Shown here: piece after piece, positions 9,399-18,232 of the stretch
Layout of the letters: each line of letters begins with the position of its first letter
Numbering within the stretch: the stretch's first letter is position 1
Assembly: GCF_016793485.1 (NCBI RefSeq)
Contig: NZ_JAEULZ010000026.1
Coordinates: 62,001 to 126,000, forward strand
Reading direction: 5' to 3'
Length of the DNA stretch: 64,000 bases
DNA from: Mesorhizobium sp.
GTDB taxonomy: Bacteria; Pseudomonadota; Alphaproteobacteria; Rhizobiales; Rhizobiaceae
Program-made: the position numbers and the translations under genes
The notes under the pieces: generated by a model
Database searches by the model: none
Seen by the model: only the letters and a program-made list of their open reading frames with translations
What the model was told of the DNA's origin: nothing

Positions 9399-10465
9399 GC
9401 AGGCTCATCGTAACATCTGTTCGCGAGCTGCAGCGCGTCAAACCTGCCGGCTTTGTCCAGCCTGCCGAGATACTGCACCGAGGCATAGAAACGCGTGTAA
9501 TCGCCCGAACACAGGTCGAATAACCGGATAAACTCATCCACCTGGTCGCTGTAGACCGACACTGCGGCAAGCTTGGCATTGTTGATCGGAGCATCGAACC
9601 AGCCATCGTACCCGCGGAATCCGCGCCAGCGGCCGTCACGGACCTGCCGGTAGCGCGCCCGCAATCTATCGATAACCTTCGCTTTCGCGTCGCGCTTTTC
9701 ATCCACGCTGCCGGAGCCAGCATAAATCCGCGCCAATTCTTCGCGCGTTCGCGATACCAGAGCGATGAATTCGGCGCGGCGCTTCCTATCAGCCTCGTAG
9801 CGGCGTAATCCGGCGGTGTCGCCGGCGGCACGCAACCATCTTCTTACGCCGGTTGTTTCGACCGCGACGGCAAAGGCCTCGTTGAACTCGGAATCGCCTG
9901 CTGTGTAGACCCGCTGATGGGCCAATTCGTGGAAAACCACGGCTGCGAGGTCGGTTTCGCCCTGCGCAAACATCGTGCTCAGCAACGGGTCACTTGACCA
10001 TCCCAGGGTCGAATAGGCGGTTACGCCGCCTATATATACATCCAGCCCCTGCCCCTGCAGTTCACGGGCAAATTCGACAGCCTTTTCCCTTGAAAAATAG
10101 CCGCGGTATGGGACGCAGCCATAGACCGGAACGCACCATGTCCGGGGGACAAGCGACAACTCCGGCGCGGCGAACACCGCCCATGTCACGGCATCGCGAC
10201 CGATATCGACATAGCTGCGGTAGCTCCTGTTGTCTGGCAATCCCAGTTCGTCGATGGCAAACTGCCGTATCGCACGCGCATCCTCCATTCGTTTGCGCAA
10301 TTCTTCGGAGGTCGAAGGATTCTCGATAAGCTTTGCGACGTCCTGGCGCGCGGTCATGATCGTCACGTGACCTTCCAGGGACTGCGCGTAGTACGGAATG
10401 CTTGTGCAGCCGGCGATGCCGAATACCATAACTGTCACGGCAACCAGCCGGAAGAATGCTCGCAT
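9395..10465 (-). CDS. Zinc-dependent aminopeptidase-like lipoprotein
   Basis: A 356-residue protein of the putative-aminopeptidase family (PF10023 type). A lipoprotein signal ends GIAGC (Cys20). The zinc motif is HELAH (179-183) with a further glutamate in FNEAF (Glu196), as expected for a gluzincin-like site. Residues 220-300 are charged and probably helical. It is therefore likely a membrane-anchored periplasmic metallopeptidase; the substrate is unknown. ATG at 10463-10465. It converges on the hydrolase lipoprotein gene. Confidence 0.82.
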   Translation of the reverse strand: MRAFFRLVAVTVMVFGIAGCTSIPYYAQSLEGHVTIMTARQDVAKLIENPSTSEELRKRMEDARAIRQFAIDELGLPDNRSYRSYVDIGRDAVTWAVFAAPELSLVPRTWCVPVYGCVPYRGYFSREKAVEFARELQGQGLDVYIGGVTAYSTLGWSSDPLLSTMFAQGETDLAAVVFHELAHQRVYTAGDSEFNEAFAVAVETTGVRRWLRAAGDTAGLRRYEADRKRRAEFIALVSRTREELARIYAGSGSVDEKRDAKAKVIDRLRARYRQVRDGRWRGFRGYDGWFDAPINNAKLAAVSVYSDQVDEFIRLFDLCSGDYTRFYASVQYLGRLDKAGRFDALQLANRCYDEPA

Positions 10466-10606
10466 GGGGTCCGGCCTTAGAACTGCTTACCGCGCCAATG
10501 AAGCGAATATCGCCAATGCACGCGGATTCGGCAATTCGTTCAGCAGCCTGCTAAGAGATAGCAAGCAAAGACGGCTATGTTTCCGATGTCGGATCGGCCG
10601 TAGTGC

Positions 10607-10816
10607 TTATGCAACCCGATCCGACCGGCCGCCGATGGCGGTTTCCAGGCCGCTGCGGAGGTCGGCAATGCTGATGGCTCCGAGATCGAAAAGCGCACTC
10701 ACGAGTTCGGTGACGTAAAGACGCTCATCGCCGTCCTCGATGCCACAGTCATGGCAATACTCGTCTACCGCCTGCGTCAGGAGTTTTTGCTGCTGGAATG
10801 TTCCGTTGAAAGCCAT
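10607..10816 (-). CDS. Small protein of unknown function (69 aa)
   Basis: I do not recognise this protein. The strong Shine-Dalgarno AGGAGGAGAG ends about 4 bases before the ATG at 10814-10816 and fixes the start; the open frame extends further up to 10930 but has no ribosome site. The 69 residues are acidic with CHDCGIEDGDE near residues 18-28, which could bind metal only speculatively, and the rest is predicted helical. It stands alone between the peptidase lipoprotein gene and the sugar operon. Confidence 0.6.
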   Translation of the reverse strand: MAFNGTFQQQKLLTQAVDEYCHDCGIEDGDERLYVTELVSALFDLGAISIADLRSGLETAIGGRSDRVA

Positions 10817-11011
10817 GATGCTCTCTCCTCCTTTTGTAGGGGCGAAAGCGTGATCGACTCTTCCAAGCGTCCGGATGCCGGGGGATATCGGACGACAACA
10901 CCACCATAGAGCTTGGTCCAACCATTGCATCTAACAAATGTTACCCAACTGACTGAGTTTGGCCCGCCTCGCGAACATGTGAACTTTCGACCTTCCGAGC
11001 ATCGACTATGG

Positions 11012-11070
11012 ATTCAGTACACTAATATACCAATTTCCGTTGACACCCCTTCTACGAGCGTGAAGATTGT
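11012..11070 (+). promoter_or_regulatory. Candidate promoter/operator of the sugar operon
   Basis: Upstream of the Gfo/Idh gene there is TTGACA at 11040-11045, 17 bases from AAGATT, and just before it an AT-rich segment GTACACTAATATACCAA. The AT-rich segment could be an operator for the operon's GntR regulator. No perfect dyad is present, so this is tentative. Confidence 0.3.
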
Positions 11071-11096
11071 CGCAAGGCTATCACTGGGAGGATGAG

Positions 11097-12275
11097 GTGC
11101 CGACAGACAGGGGCTTGAGGGTCGGACTTGTAGGCGCCGGCTTCATGGGCCGCACTCACTCCAACGCCTATCATCAGGTGAGCCGCTTCTTTCCGCAGGA
11201 AAGAGGCGCTGATCTGGTCGCCGTGTGCTCTCGCGACGGCGCGAAGGCCCAGGACTTCGCTACTCAATGGGGCTACGGCGGACACGAAACTGACTGGCGA
11301 AAGCTGGTCGCGCGCGATGACATCGACCTGATAGACATCGCCACTCCGAACGACACCCATGCCGAGATCGCCGAAGCTGCTGCCAAGGCCGGGAAGATGG
11401 TAGCATGCGAGAAGCCGCTGGGTCGCAGCCTCGCGGAATCGCGGCGCATGACGGTCGCCGTCGAACGCGCCGACGTCGCCAACATGGTCTGGTACAACTA
11501 CCGGCGCGTCCCTGCCCTCGCGCTCGCGAAGCAGATGATCGATGAGGGCCGGCTCGGGCGCATCTTCCACAGCCGCTTCAAATTCCTTCAGGACTGGACT
11601 ATTTCCGCCGACCTGCCTCAGGGCGGCGCGGGCACCTGGCGGCTTGATGCCGCCGTGGCTGGCAGCGGCGTCACTGGCGACCTGCTTGCGCACTGTATCG
11701 ACGCAGCGCTCTGGCTGGTCGGACCGGTAGCGGAGGTTTCCGGGACAACGGAAGTCTTCGTGCCAGAACGTGTCCATGCCCTCACCGGCAAGCGCGAGCC
11801 GATTACACTGGACGACGCCAGCCTGTTCCTTGCCCGTTTCGCCAACGGATCGCTGGCGACGTTCGAGGCGACGCGCTTCGCACGCGGCCACAAGGCGCTG
11901 TTCACGCTGGAGCTCAACGGCGAAAAGGGCTCGGTCGCCTGGGACCTGCATGACCTGCACCGGCTGCAATTCTTCAGCTACGATGGCGACGGCGCGACAC
12001 GCGGCTGGCGCTCGATTCACGTCACTGACGGCGACCACCCATACATGAAGGCTTGGTGGGTTCCGGGCCTGCAGATCGGTTACGAGCATACCTTCGTGCA
12101 TCAGGTCGCGGATTTCATGTCCGGCCTGCGCACTGGGACCAAGACCGTACCCGACTTCGCGGACGGCCTCGCGGTCGACGCCGTGGTTGACGCCGTCCTG
12201 AAATCGGCGCGATCGCGAAGCTGGGAAACCGTGGAAAATATCGAACAGGCGGCCAGGCTGGAGGGGGCAGCCTGA
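11097..12275 (+). CDS. Gfo/Idh/MocA family NAD(P)-dependent oxidoreductase
   Basis: A 392-residue oxidoreductase. The Rossmann motif is [12 protein letters not shown] near the N-terminus, followed by the family signature ACEKPLG (the EKP lysine is catalytic) and the C-terminal alpha/beta domain with a [16 protein letters not shown] helix. Such enzymes oxidise sugars, inositols or sugar acids. The GTG at 11097 follows GGAGG (11088-11092); an in-frame TTG at 11067 is the alternative. It leads a same-strand set with ABC transporter genes and a GntR regulator, so the substrate is probably the transported sugar or polyol. Confidence 0.9.
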   Translation: MPTDRGLRVGLVGAGFMGRTHSNAYHQVSRFFPQERGADLVAVCSRDGAKAQDFATQWGYGGHETDWRKLVARDDIDLIDIATPNDTHAEIAEAAAKAGKMVACEKPLGRSLAESRRMTVAVERADVANMVWYNYRRVPALALAKQMIDEGRLGRIFHSRFKFLQDWTISADLPQGGAGTWRLDAAVAGSGVTGDLLAHCIDAALWLVGPVAEVSGTTEVFVPERVHALTGKREPITLDDASLFLARFANGSLATFEATRFARGHKALFTLELNGEKGSVAWDLHDLHRLQFFSYDGDGATRGWRSIHVTDGDHPYMKAWWVPGLQIGYEHTFVHQVADFMSGLRTGTKTVPDFADGLAVDAVVDAVLKSARSRSWETVENIEQAARLEGAA

Positions 12276-12351
12276 GCCGACAGCCGGAAGCAAAAGTCGA
12301 AGGGCGTCGCGCCGGATCAGCAGGCCGACGACCATGGATGGGAGGAGCCGC

Positions 12352-13092
12352 ATGCCACTTCTGGATATCCGGAATGTTTCGAAAAGTTTCGGAGCCATCC
12401 GGGCGCTGACCGATATCAGTTTTTCGGTGGAGCCGGGCGAAGTCGTCGGCCTCATGGGCGACAACGGCGCGGGCAAATCCACGATGGTCAAGCTGATCGC
12501 TGGCAACTTCCGCCCAGACGAAGGCGAGGTGCATGTTGATGGCGAAACGTGCGAGTTCAACAAGCCCATTGAAGCACGCGGCAAGGGTATCGAGGTCGTC
12601 TACCAGGACCTTGCGCTGGCGGACAATCTGACAGCGGCTCAGAACGTTTTCCTCGGGCGCGAGATCAAGAAGGGAGTCTGGCCATTTCGCGTGCTCGACA
12701 AGCAGGCCATGATCGACCGCTCGGCCGACCTGTTCGCCGAACTCAAGTCCGAGACGCGTCCTCGCGATCTCGTGAAGAAAATGTCCGGCGGCCAGCGGCA
12801 GGCGGTAGCGATCGCGCGCACGCGCCTCTCCAACGCCAAGCTCGTGATGATGGACGAACCCACAGCCGCCATCTCGGTGCGGCAGGTGGCGGAGGTCCTG
12901 GAACTCATCCGCCGCCTCAAGGCGCAGGGCGTGTCTGTCATGTTGATCAGCCACCGCATGCCCGACGTGTTCGCCGTCTGCGACCGCATCGTGGTGATGC
13001 GACGCGGTACGAAAGTTGCGGACAAGCCGACGGCATCGACCTCGCCTGAAGAAATCACCGGACTTATTACGGGAGCGATACGTGCAGCCTGA
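12352..13092 (+). CDS. ABC sugar transporter ATP-binding protein (single-domain, FrcA-like)
   Basis: A 246-residue ATPase that powers the neighbouring permease. Walker A is GDNGAGKST (36-44), the signature MSGGQ (144-148), Walker B KLVMMDEPT (163-171) and the H-loop SHRM. It has one ATPase domain instead of the fused pair seen in RbsA, as in the rhizobial FrcA type. The ATG at 12352 has GGGAGGAG five bases ahead; an in-frame ATG at 12334 is less well placed. The 3' end overlaps the permease start by 11 bases, indicating coupled translation. Confidence 0.94.
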   Translation: MPLLDIRNVSKSFGAIRALTDISFSVEPGEVVGLMGDNGAGKSTMVKLIAGNFRPDEGEVHVDGETCEFNKPIEARGKGIEVVYQDLALADNLTAAQNVFLGREIKKGVWPFRVLDKQAMIDRSADLFAELKSETRPRDLVKKMSGGQRQAVAIARTRLSNAKLVMMDEPTAAISVRQVAEVLELIRRLKAQGVSVMLISHRMPDVFAVCDRIVVMRRGTKVADKPTASTSPEEITGLITGAIRAA

Positions 13093-14197
13093 AGCCACCA
13101 CAATCGCGGCCGCCCCTGCGGCGTCCGACCACGCAGCGCTCGATCAGGTGGTCGGTGTGCGCGAGCAGACGCCGCTCCAGAAGCTGTTCCGGGCCCAGTC
13201 CTTCTGGGTCGCGGTGGCGCTTGCCGTGCTCATGCTGGTGATGACGATCATCGAACCCACCTTTGGCTCCGTCGAAAACATCGGCAATATTTCGCGCAAC
13301 TTCGCGCCGATCGGGATCATGGCGCTCGGCATGACCGTAGTGCTGATCACGGGCGGCATCGACCTTTCCGTCGGTTCGATCATGGCTTTGGTCGCCATCG
13401 TTGCCGGCCTTTTTCTGACATGGCAGCACACATGGTACGTCGCCTTCGCGATGGGCATGCTGGCTGGGCTCGCCTGCGGCGTCGTCAACGGCTTCTTCGT
13501 TGCCTATCTGAACATGCCCTCCTTCGTGGTGACACTCGGCATGATGTCGATTGCCCGCTCGCTGGCGATCGTGCTTTCCGGCAACCAGATGCTTTACCAG
13601 TTCGGGCCGGACGCGCCGATCGTGAAGGCCATCGGCCAGGCGAAGTGGCCGTTGCGGGAACCGTTGGGCTGGGCGCCGCCATGGATGCCGGAATTCTCCT
13701 CGCATTTCTGGGCGCTGATCATCCTCGCGCTGATCGTCGGCTGGGTCTTCAACTACACGGCCTGGGCGCGCCATCTCTTCGCCATCGGCGGCAACGAGCA
13801 GGCTGCGCGCCTGACCGGCGTCCCCGTCGACAAGATCAAGTTCCAGGCCTACGTGTTTTCGGCCTTCACGGCCTCGTTCGCCTCGATCCTGCTGCTTGGC
13901 TACAACGGCTCGGCCCTTAACGCGCTCGGCACCGGCTACGAACTGCGTGTCATCGCAGCGACCGTCATCGGCGGCGCTAGCCTGATGGGCGGCTACGGAA
14001 CCGCCTTCGGCGCAGTGGTCGGCGCAGCGTTCCTGGAGGTGATCCGCAACGCGCTGCTGATGGCAGGCGTCGATTCCAACTGGCAGGGCGCATTCGTCGG
14101 CGTCTTCATCATCGTAGCTGTCCTGCTCGGCATGCAGACAAGCGGTACATCGCTTCGCGCCCTGACGCAGCATTGGCTGCCGGCAAGGCGTCGCTAG
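13082..14197 (+). CDS. ABC sugar transporter permease (CUT2/RbsC-FrcC family)
   Basis: A 371-residue inner-membrane permease with multiple hydrophobic helices. The family motif GGIDLSVGS lies in the first third, and GNEQAARLTGV, GGASLMGGYGT and an invariant-type glycine-rich loop follow. The soluble N-terminus is about 45 residues. Start GTG at 13082, which overlaps the ATPase gene. It forms the channel for the sugar or polyol delivered by the binding protein encoded at 14438. Confidence 0.94.
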   Translation: MQPEATTIAAAPAASDHAALDQVVGVREQTPLQKLFRAQSFWVAVALAVLMLVMTIIEPTFGSVENIGNISRNFAPIGIMALGMTVVLITGGIDLSVGSIMALVAIVAGLFLTWQHTWYVAFAMGMLAGLACGVVNGFFVAYLNMPSFVVTLGMMSIARSLAIVLSGNQMLYQFGPDAPIVKAIGQAKWPLREPLGWAPPWMPEFSSHFWALIILALIVGWVFNYTAWARHLFAIGGNEQAARLTGVPVDKIKFQAYVFSAFTASFASILLLGYNGSALNALGTGYELRVIAATVIGGASLMGGYGTAFGAVVGAAFLEVIRNALLMAGVDSNWQGAFVGVFIIVAVLLGMQTSGTSLRALTQHWLPARRR

Positions 14198-14198
14198 A

Positions 14199-14241
14199 GC
14201 ATGATCCCGAAAGGTGGGTACGGTCTCTGAAAAGGTCATGC
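14199..14241. repeat. Degenerate rhizobial REP-like palindrome
   Basis: GCATGATCCCGAAAGGTGGG at one end and AAAAGGTCATGC at the other resemble the abundant GCATGATC...GATCATGC palindromes found between genes in Rhizobiales. The outer arms GCATGA/TCATGC pair; the middle has drifted. It lies between the permease and binding-protein genes and may affect mRNA stability between them. Confidence 0.55.
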
Positions 14242-14437
14242 GCAAACAAGCACCAACACTGCGGCTGGAGGAGCCGCGGGAAACAGGATCAACGTGGAGG
14301 ATCATGAATGAGAAGAATCCGATGAGCGTCACAAACCGCCGACTGCGGAAAATGACGCCTCTGTCGCGATGAGGGAGAGAGACTGAAGGAAGGAACCGCC
14401 CGTTTCGGGCAACAAACATTGTGGAGGACTATCTGAC

Positions 14438-15442
14438 ATGAAGAACATTCTTTTGAGCGCCACCGTGGCCTTTGCCGCCCTTGCCGGCGGACAGGCCCTT
14501 GCACAGGACAAACCCGTTTTCGCGCTTGTGCCCAAGGCCATGGACAACCCGTTCTACGACCAGGCGCTCGCCGGCTGCAAAAAGGCCGTTGAGGATTCCG
14601 GCGGCGCGTTCGAGTGCCAGTATATCGGCCCCGGCGCGCATGGCGGCGGTGACGAGCAGGTGCAGATCGTACAGGATCTCGTCGCCAAGCGTGTCGCCGG
14701 CATCGCGGTTTCACCGTCCAACGCGGTGGCGATCCTGCCTGCCCTGCAGGCTGCCAAGGAAGCCGGCATCCCGGTCATCACCTTCGATTCCGACGTGCTG
14801 CCGGAAAACAAGGACCTGCGCGTCGCTTATATCGGCACGTACAATTATGAGATCGGCACCAACATCGCCAAGATCCTGCAGACGATCAAGCCGAAAGGCG
14901 GGGTGATCTGCATTCAGTCGGGCGGCGCAGCGGCAGCCAACCTCAACGAGCGCATGCAGGGCATCCGTGACGGACTGGCCGGCAAGCAGTCCGCCGCTTC
15001 CCCCGGCGACCCGCTAACCGGGCAGAACGGCTGGACCGAAGCCGAAGGCTGCCCACTCTACACCAACGACGACTTCCCGCTCGCTGCCCAGCAGTTCCAG
15101 GACCTGCTGACCAAGATGCCGAACCTCGACGCCTTCGCGGCGACCGGCGGCTTCGCGCAGTTCGTTCCGGATGCAAACCGCGCCGCGACCGAGCCGTTCA
15201 AGGACAAGATCGCCAAGAACGAACTCGCGGTTGTCTACGCCGACACGCTGCCGACGCAGATCGACCAGATGAAGGAAGGTCTGTCGCAGGGTCAGGTCGG
15301 CCAGCGTCCGTATGAAATGGGCTACAAGTCCATGATGGCGCTGAACGATATCAAGGCGGGCAAGCCGGGTCCGGCTGATCCGACCTATACCGGCCTCGAC
15401 GTCTGCACTCCAGCGACCGCCGACACCTGCATAGCCAAGTAA
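14438..15442 (+). CDS. Periplasmic sugar-binding protein of the ABC transporter
   Basis: A 334-residue protein with a clear Sec signal peptide (cleavage after AGGQALA, before QDKPVFAL). The mature part is a periplasmic-binding-protein type I fold of the RbsB/FrcB group: LVPKAMDNPFY near the start, VSPSNAVAILPAL, PVITFDSD and a C-terminal MGYKSMMAL segment. Two cysteine pairs may form disulfides. GTGGAGG precedes the ATG at 14438. The 240-base gap to the permease, with a REP-like palindrome and long leader, may allow the binding protein to be made in excess. Confidence 0.94.
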   Translation: MKNILLSATVAFAALAGGQALAQDKPVFALVPKAMDNPFYDQALAGCKKAVEDSGGAFECQYIGPGAHGGGDEQVQIVQDLVAKRVAGIAVSPSNAVAILPALQAAKEAGIPVITFDSDVLPENKDLRVAYIGTYNYEIGTNIAKILQTIKPKGGVICIQSGGAAAANLNERMQGIRDGLAGKQSAASPGDPLTGQNGWTEAEGCPLYTNDDFPLAAQQFQDLLTKMPNLDAFAATGGFAQFVPDANRAATEPFKDKIAKNELAVVYADTLPTQIDQMKEGLSQGQVGQRPYEMGYKSMMALNDIKAGKPGPADPTYTGLDVCTPATADTCIAK

Positions 15443-15529
15443 CGGCTGACAAGCATGAGCCGGGACGGAAAACTCTTCCGCCCCGGTTCACCGCCCGAAA
15501 TTGGATCATCGCATGGCGCCCGGCGCACA

Positions 15530-16207
15530 ATGATGAACGTGGAGGCAACGCAGCTCAGGCGCGGCGTCGCGTTGAGCGAGCAGGTCTATCAGGTCGTTCG
15601 CGGCATGATCGTCAGCGGCAGGATGCGGCCGGGCGAGGCCGTTGTCGAGGCAGCACTCGCCGCGCGGCTTGGCGTGTCTCGTACTCCCGTGCGCGAGGCG
15701 CTGAAACGCATCAGCGACGAGGGTCTCATCGAGGTTTTCGCGCAAAGCGGCACTTTTATCGCTCCGATAAGCCGCAAGGCGCTTGAAGAGGCCTACATCA
15801 TCCGAACGGCGCTCGAAGCCGAAAGCGCCTCACGCGCCGCAGGCCGCCTGACGGAGAGCGCCATAGAGGCCTTCATCGACAACATCGCCGCCCATGACAG
15901 GGCGATCGGCCGCCGGAATTTCGTCGACGCGATCCGGCTCGACGACACCTTTCATCGCATGATCGCCGAGGTGAACAGTCTGCACATGCTTTGGCGCGCC
16001 GTCGATGTTTCGAAGGCGCAGATGGATCGCGGCCGTCATCTGGCAATCCCAGAACCAGGCCTCGGAGATATAACCATACGCCAGCACAGGCTCATCCTGG
16101 AGGCGATGCAGGCAGGAAACGCTGCCGAAGCCGCTGCACAGATGCGGGAGCATCTGGCCACGTCACTACGCAATACGCTCGAGATCGCTTCAGGTCTGAT
16201 CGCCTGA
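15530..16207 (+). CDS. GntR family (FCD domain) transcriptional regulator
   Basis: About 225 residues. The N-terminal winged helix contains the GntR signature (RPGEAVVEAALAARLGVSRT then PVREALKRISDEGLIE), and the C-terminal FCD domain is all-helical with candidate metal/ligand residues (DDTFHRMI, HRLILEAM, MREHL). It lies 88 bases after the binding-protein gene on the same strand and probably represses the operon until its sugar or a catabolite binds. Start uncertain: ATGs at 15530, 15533 and 15455 are all in frame and no strong ribosome site decides between them. Confidence 0.9.
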   Translation: MMNVEATQLRRGVALSEQVYQVVRGMIVSGRMRPGEAVVEAALAARLGVSRTPVREALKRISDEGLIEVFAQSGTFIAPISRKALEEAYIIRTALEAESASRAAGRLTESAIEAFIDNIAAHDRAIGRRNFVDAIRLDDTFHRMIAEVNSLHMLWRAVDVSKAQMDRGRHLAIPEPGLGDITIRQHRLILEAMQAGNAAEAAAQMREHLATSLRNTLEIASGLIA

Positions 16208-16208
16208 T

Positions 16209-17258
16209 TCAGGCAATCGTCTGGTCATCGCTGAACAGCGACCACACGGCGACAAACAGCGCCGCGATCAAGGGGCCAATGACAAAACCGTTGATCCCAA
16301 ACAGCGAGATTCCGCCGACCGTCGAGATAAGGATGACGTAGTCTGGCAGACGCAGATCCTTGCCGACGAGTTGCGGCCGCAGCAGGTTGTCGACCATGCC
16401 GATGACCAGCGTGCCAACTGCTAGCAGCGCCAGACCCTTGCCGTACTCACCCGACAGCAACAGGAATCCCGCTACAGGCCCCCAGACCAGCGCGGCGCCC
16501 ACGGCGGGCAATAGCGACAGCAGCGCCATCAGCACGCCCCACAGCAGCCCGGCTTCGATGCCAATCAGCCAGAACATTACGCCGCCTATGGTACCTTGGA
16601 TGATCGCGATGATGACATTGCCCTTCACCGTCGCCCGGACAACGGAAGCGAACTTCGCAAAAATCTGGTCGGTGTAGCGGTCCTTGAGGGGACTGGCCCT
16701 GCGTATCGCCAGCGCCAGCGAATGGCCGTCGCGGAACAGGAAGAACAACAGGTACAGCATAACCCCGAGGCTGACGACGAACTGCAGCGTGCCCTGCCCT
16801 ATGATGACAGCGCGCGCCGCGAAGGCCTGCGCAAGTTGTCCCATGAAGGATGTCAGGCTGTTCTGAATTTCAGAAATATCGCCAAGCCCCAGAGACTGAA
16901 GACCATTGATCACAAATGTGGGGAGGGCATCATAAATTTGCTGCAGCATCGACGAGACATCGAACTCGCGCGTATCGATGCGTTGATAGAGGCTGGTTGC
17001 TTCCTGCGCCAATGAGGCGAGTACGATCGACCCCGGCAGGACCACAATGCAGATGCAGGCGAGCAGGCTGAGGCCGGCGGCGATGTTCGCGCCCCCGAAC
17101 CTGTGGAACAGCCGCCGGTATAAAGGCCGGAAAAGGATCGCGAGGATGGTCGCCCACAGAATCGCACCATAGTAAGGGAGCAGCAGCCAGACGAATGCTG
17201 CCGTCACGAGCACGACGGCCGTAACGAAGCTGACGCCTTCTATTGTCGTCTTGCGCAT
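16209..17258 (-). CDS. AI-2E family transporter (PerM-like membrane protein)
   Basis: A 349-residue polytopic membrane protein with the layout of the AI-2E/PerM family: two N-terminal helices, a soluble helical middle (about 75-150), then a cluster of helices containing GTIGGVMFWLIGIEAG and the conserved C-terminal region VGKDLRLPDYVIL...GGISLFGINGFVIGP. Family members export small molecules or act as sodium/proton antiporters; the substrate here is unknown. ATG at 17256-17258. It converges on the GntR gene with a one-base gap. Confidence 0.92.
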   Translation of the reverse strand: MRKTTIEGVSFVTAVVLVTAAFVWLLLPYYGAILWATILAILFRPLYRRLFHRFGGANIAAGLSLLACICIVVLPGSIVLASLAQEATSLYQRIDTREFDVSSMLQQIYDALPTFVINGLQSLGLGDISEIQNSLTSFMGQLAQAFAARAVIIGQGTLQFVVSLGVMLYLLFFLFRDGHSLALAIRRASPLKDRYTDQIFAKFASVVRATVKGNVIIAIIQGTIGGVMFWLIGIEAGLLWGVLMALLSLLPAVGAALVWGPVAGFLLLSGEYGKGLALLAVGTLVIGMVDNLLRPQLVGKDLRLPDYVILISTVGGISLFGINGFVIGPLIAALFVAVWSLFSDDQTIA

Positions 17259-17720
17259 AGAGGTGCTGTCCTTGTTCCGGCATGACCTCCCTGCCCGTCA
17301 GAGGTCGATGGTGATCCTGTAGAAAAGTGTTTGGCCGGAACCTGAGCCTTCAGCGGCTTTACTCCCGGTTTCCCACCAGTTCGCATGCCTGTTGAGAAAC
17401 TCAAAGGCGGTCCTTACCCCGAAAATCCCTGATAACCATCGCCGTTCGGTCACGCGCTCAGACCTCGTCGCACGTAGACTAAAGCAATGTTTGGACGGAA
17501 TGAACCGTTCTGCCCGCAACAGACGATGCCGTATGTCGCGCATGTCCAGCTCGCCGGGAAAGAAGCCCCAGCTAATCCCGGCGAGCGACGCCCATGACGC
17601 GGACGATTACCGGCAGACAGCCGGCACGATTTTCGCAGCAAGATACATGCCGGAGAAAGTGCCTCGAAACGAGACACATCAACTCAATACACGAGATACG
17701 ATCCCGAACATGTCAGATAC
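17259..17720. other. Gene-poor interval between AI-2E gene and split tRNA-Leu
   Basis: I see no convincing gene in these 462 bases. A minus-strand frame (17298-17543, 81 codons) ending in GSGSGQTLFYRITIDL is open, but it lacks a ribosome site and recognisable family features. Base composition is less GC-biased than in flanking genes, consistent with non-coding or decayed DNA next to an insertion point. Confidence 0.5.
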
Positions 17721-17780
17721 TGGTGCGGATGAAGGGACTCGAACCCCCACGCCTTGCGGCACCGGAACCTAAATCCGGGG
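17721..17780 (-). pseudogene. 3' part of the native tRNA-Leu(TAG), split by an integrated element
   Basis: On the minus strand this holds the anticodon arm (CCGGA, loop TTTAGGT, TCCGG), variable arm, T arm (GGGGG TTCGAGT CCC), acceptor CATCCGC and ACCA. Nothing upstream on the element side can complete a tRNA. Joined to 19913-19937 it gives an 85-base tRNA-Leu whose acceptor stem GCGGATG/CATCCGC pairs perfectly. It is therefore the displaced half of one gene. Confidence 0.88.
17765..17780. repeat. Left attachment core (att repeat)
   Basis: GAACCTAAATCCGGGG, identical to 19897-19912. The bases on both sides differ from the right copy, so the identity block is exactly 16 bp. On the minus strand it covers the tRNA-Leu anticodon loop and the 5' side of its stem, a common crossover site for tyrosine recombinases. 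Confidence 0.88.
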
Positions 17781-17826
17781 TGGAAATCCCGGAGGCTATA
17801 TAATCCACGGGGTCGAGGAAAATTGT

Positions 17827-17877
17827 CGGGCACAGTTCAGGCACTCCTCGGGCACACCGGGCACAGTTTCGGGCACA
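17827..17877 (+). repeat. Four CGGGCACA direct repeats near left end (putative integrase arm sites)
   Basis: Exact CGGGCACA copies start at 17827, 17849, 17858 and 17870, all in the same orientation; a partial copy (CAGGCAC) is at 17838. Three more lie near the right end. Short spaced repeats flanking the core on both element arms are typical binding sites for the integrase arm-binding domain or for excisionase. Confidence 0.6.
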
Positions 17878-17880
17878 GTC

Positions 17881-17909
17881 TTGCCATAGCCGTTCGGGGC
17901 CGGTAGAGG
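17881..17909 (+). promoter_or_regulatory. Candidate promoter of the element-borne tRNA-Leu
   Basis: TTGCCA at 17881-17886 and TAGAGG at 17904-17909 are 17 bases apart, and the second box is about 11 bases before the tRNA 5' end. This would give the tRNA its own sigma-70-type promoter inside the element. Confidence 0.4.
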
Positions 17910-17919
17910 GGGCGGCGCT

Positions 17920-18004
17920 GCGGGCGTGGTGGAATTGGTAGACACAGCAGGTTTAGGTCCTGCCGCCGCAAGGTTTGGGGGTTCGAGTCCCTCCGCCCGC
18001 ACCA
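17920..18004 (+). tRNA. tRNA-Leu (anticodon TAG), carried by the integrated element
   Basis: An intact 85-base leucine tRNA: acceptor GCGGGCG/CGCCCGC, type II variable arm, anticodon stem GCAGG/CCTGC with loop TTTAGGT (anticodon TAG at 17954-17956), T arm GGGGG TTCGAGT CCCTC, discriminator A and encoded CCA. It has the same anticodon as the native gene the element split, but a different acceptor stem and D arm, so it is not a local duplicate. It presumably supplies CUN decoding lost by the insertion. Confidence 0.95.
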
Positions 18005-18232
18005 TCACCACCAGTGCTCCTGGTGTCCTCTAGAGTCATACCAGCGAGTGGATACGTTAACCGGGTCCTTGATTAGGCCCGAGCGTATCATGCCCTCGGC
18101 CTCCGCGACGGTGCGAAACGAACCGTGGCTGTCCCATAAGCGGAATGGCCACCGACCTGTCAGCGCCTTGAGGCGGAACCACACTTCGCCGTTCGGATGC
18201 CTCCACTCCTCGATCTTGTATTTGTCAGCCAT
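18005..18232 (-). CDS. Small element protein, 75 aa, unknown function
   Basis: I do not recognise it. It is basic and rich in tryptophan (six or more Trp), with IEEWRHPNGEVWFRLKAL near the start and ending HWW. The ATG at 18230-18232 overlaps the stop of the 22-codon ORF upstream as TGATG, which supports coupled translation. The stop is immediately next to the tRNA-Leu 3' end on the other strand. Probably a phage early protein. Confidence 0.6.
   Translation of the reverse strand: MADKYKIEEWRHPNGEVWFRLKALTGRWPFRLWDSHGSFRTVAEAEGMIRSGLIKDPVNVSTRWYDSRGHQEHWW

Noticed and set aside
17392-17772. A 126-codon plus-strand frame ending GADEGTRTPTPCGTGT
   Set aside because: The end is antisense to the tRNA-Leu 3' half; the rest has no ribosome site or family features.
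17796-18011. A 71-codon minus-strand frame containing EGLEPPNLAAAGPKP
   Set aside because: This is the antisense of the tRNA-Leu at 17920-18004, a well-known false protein seen across tRNA genes.
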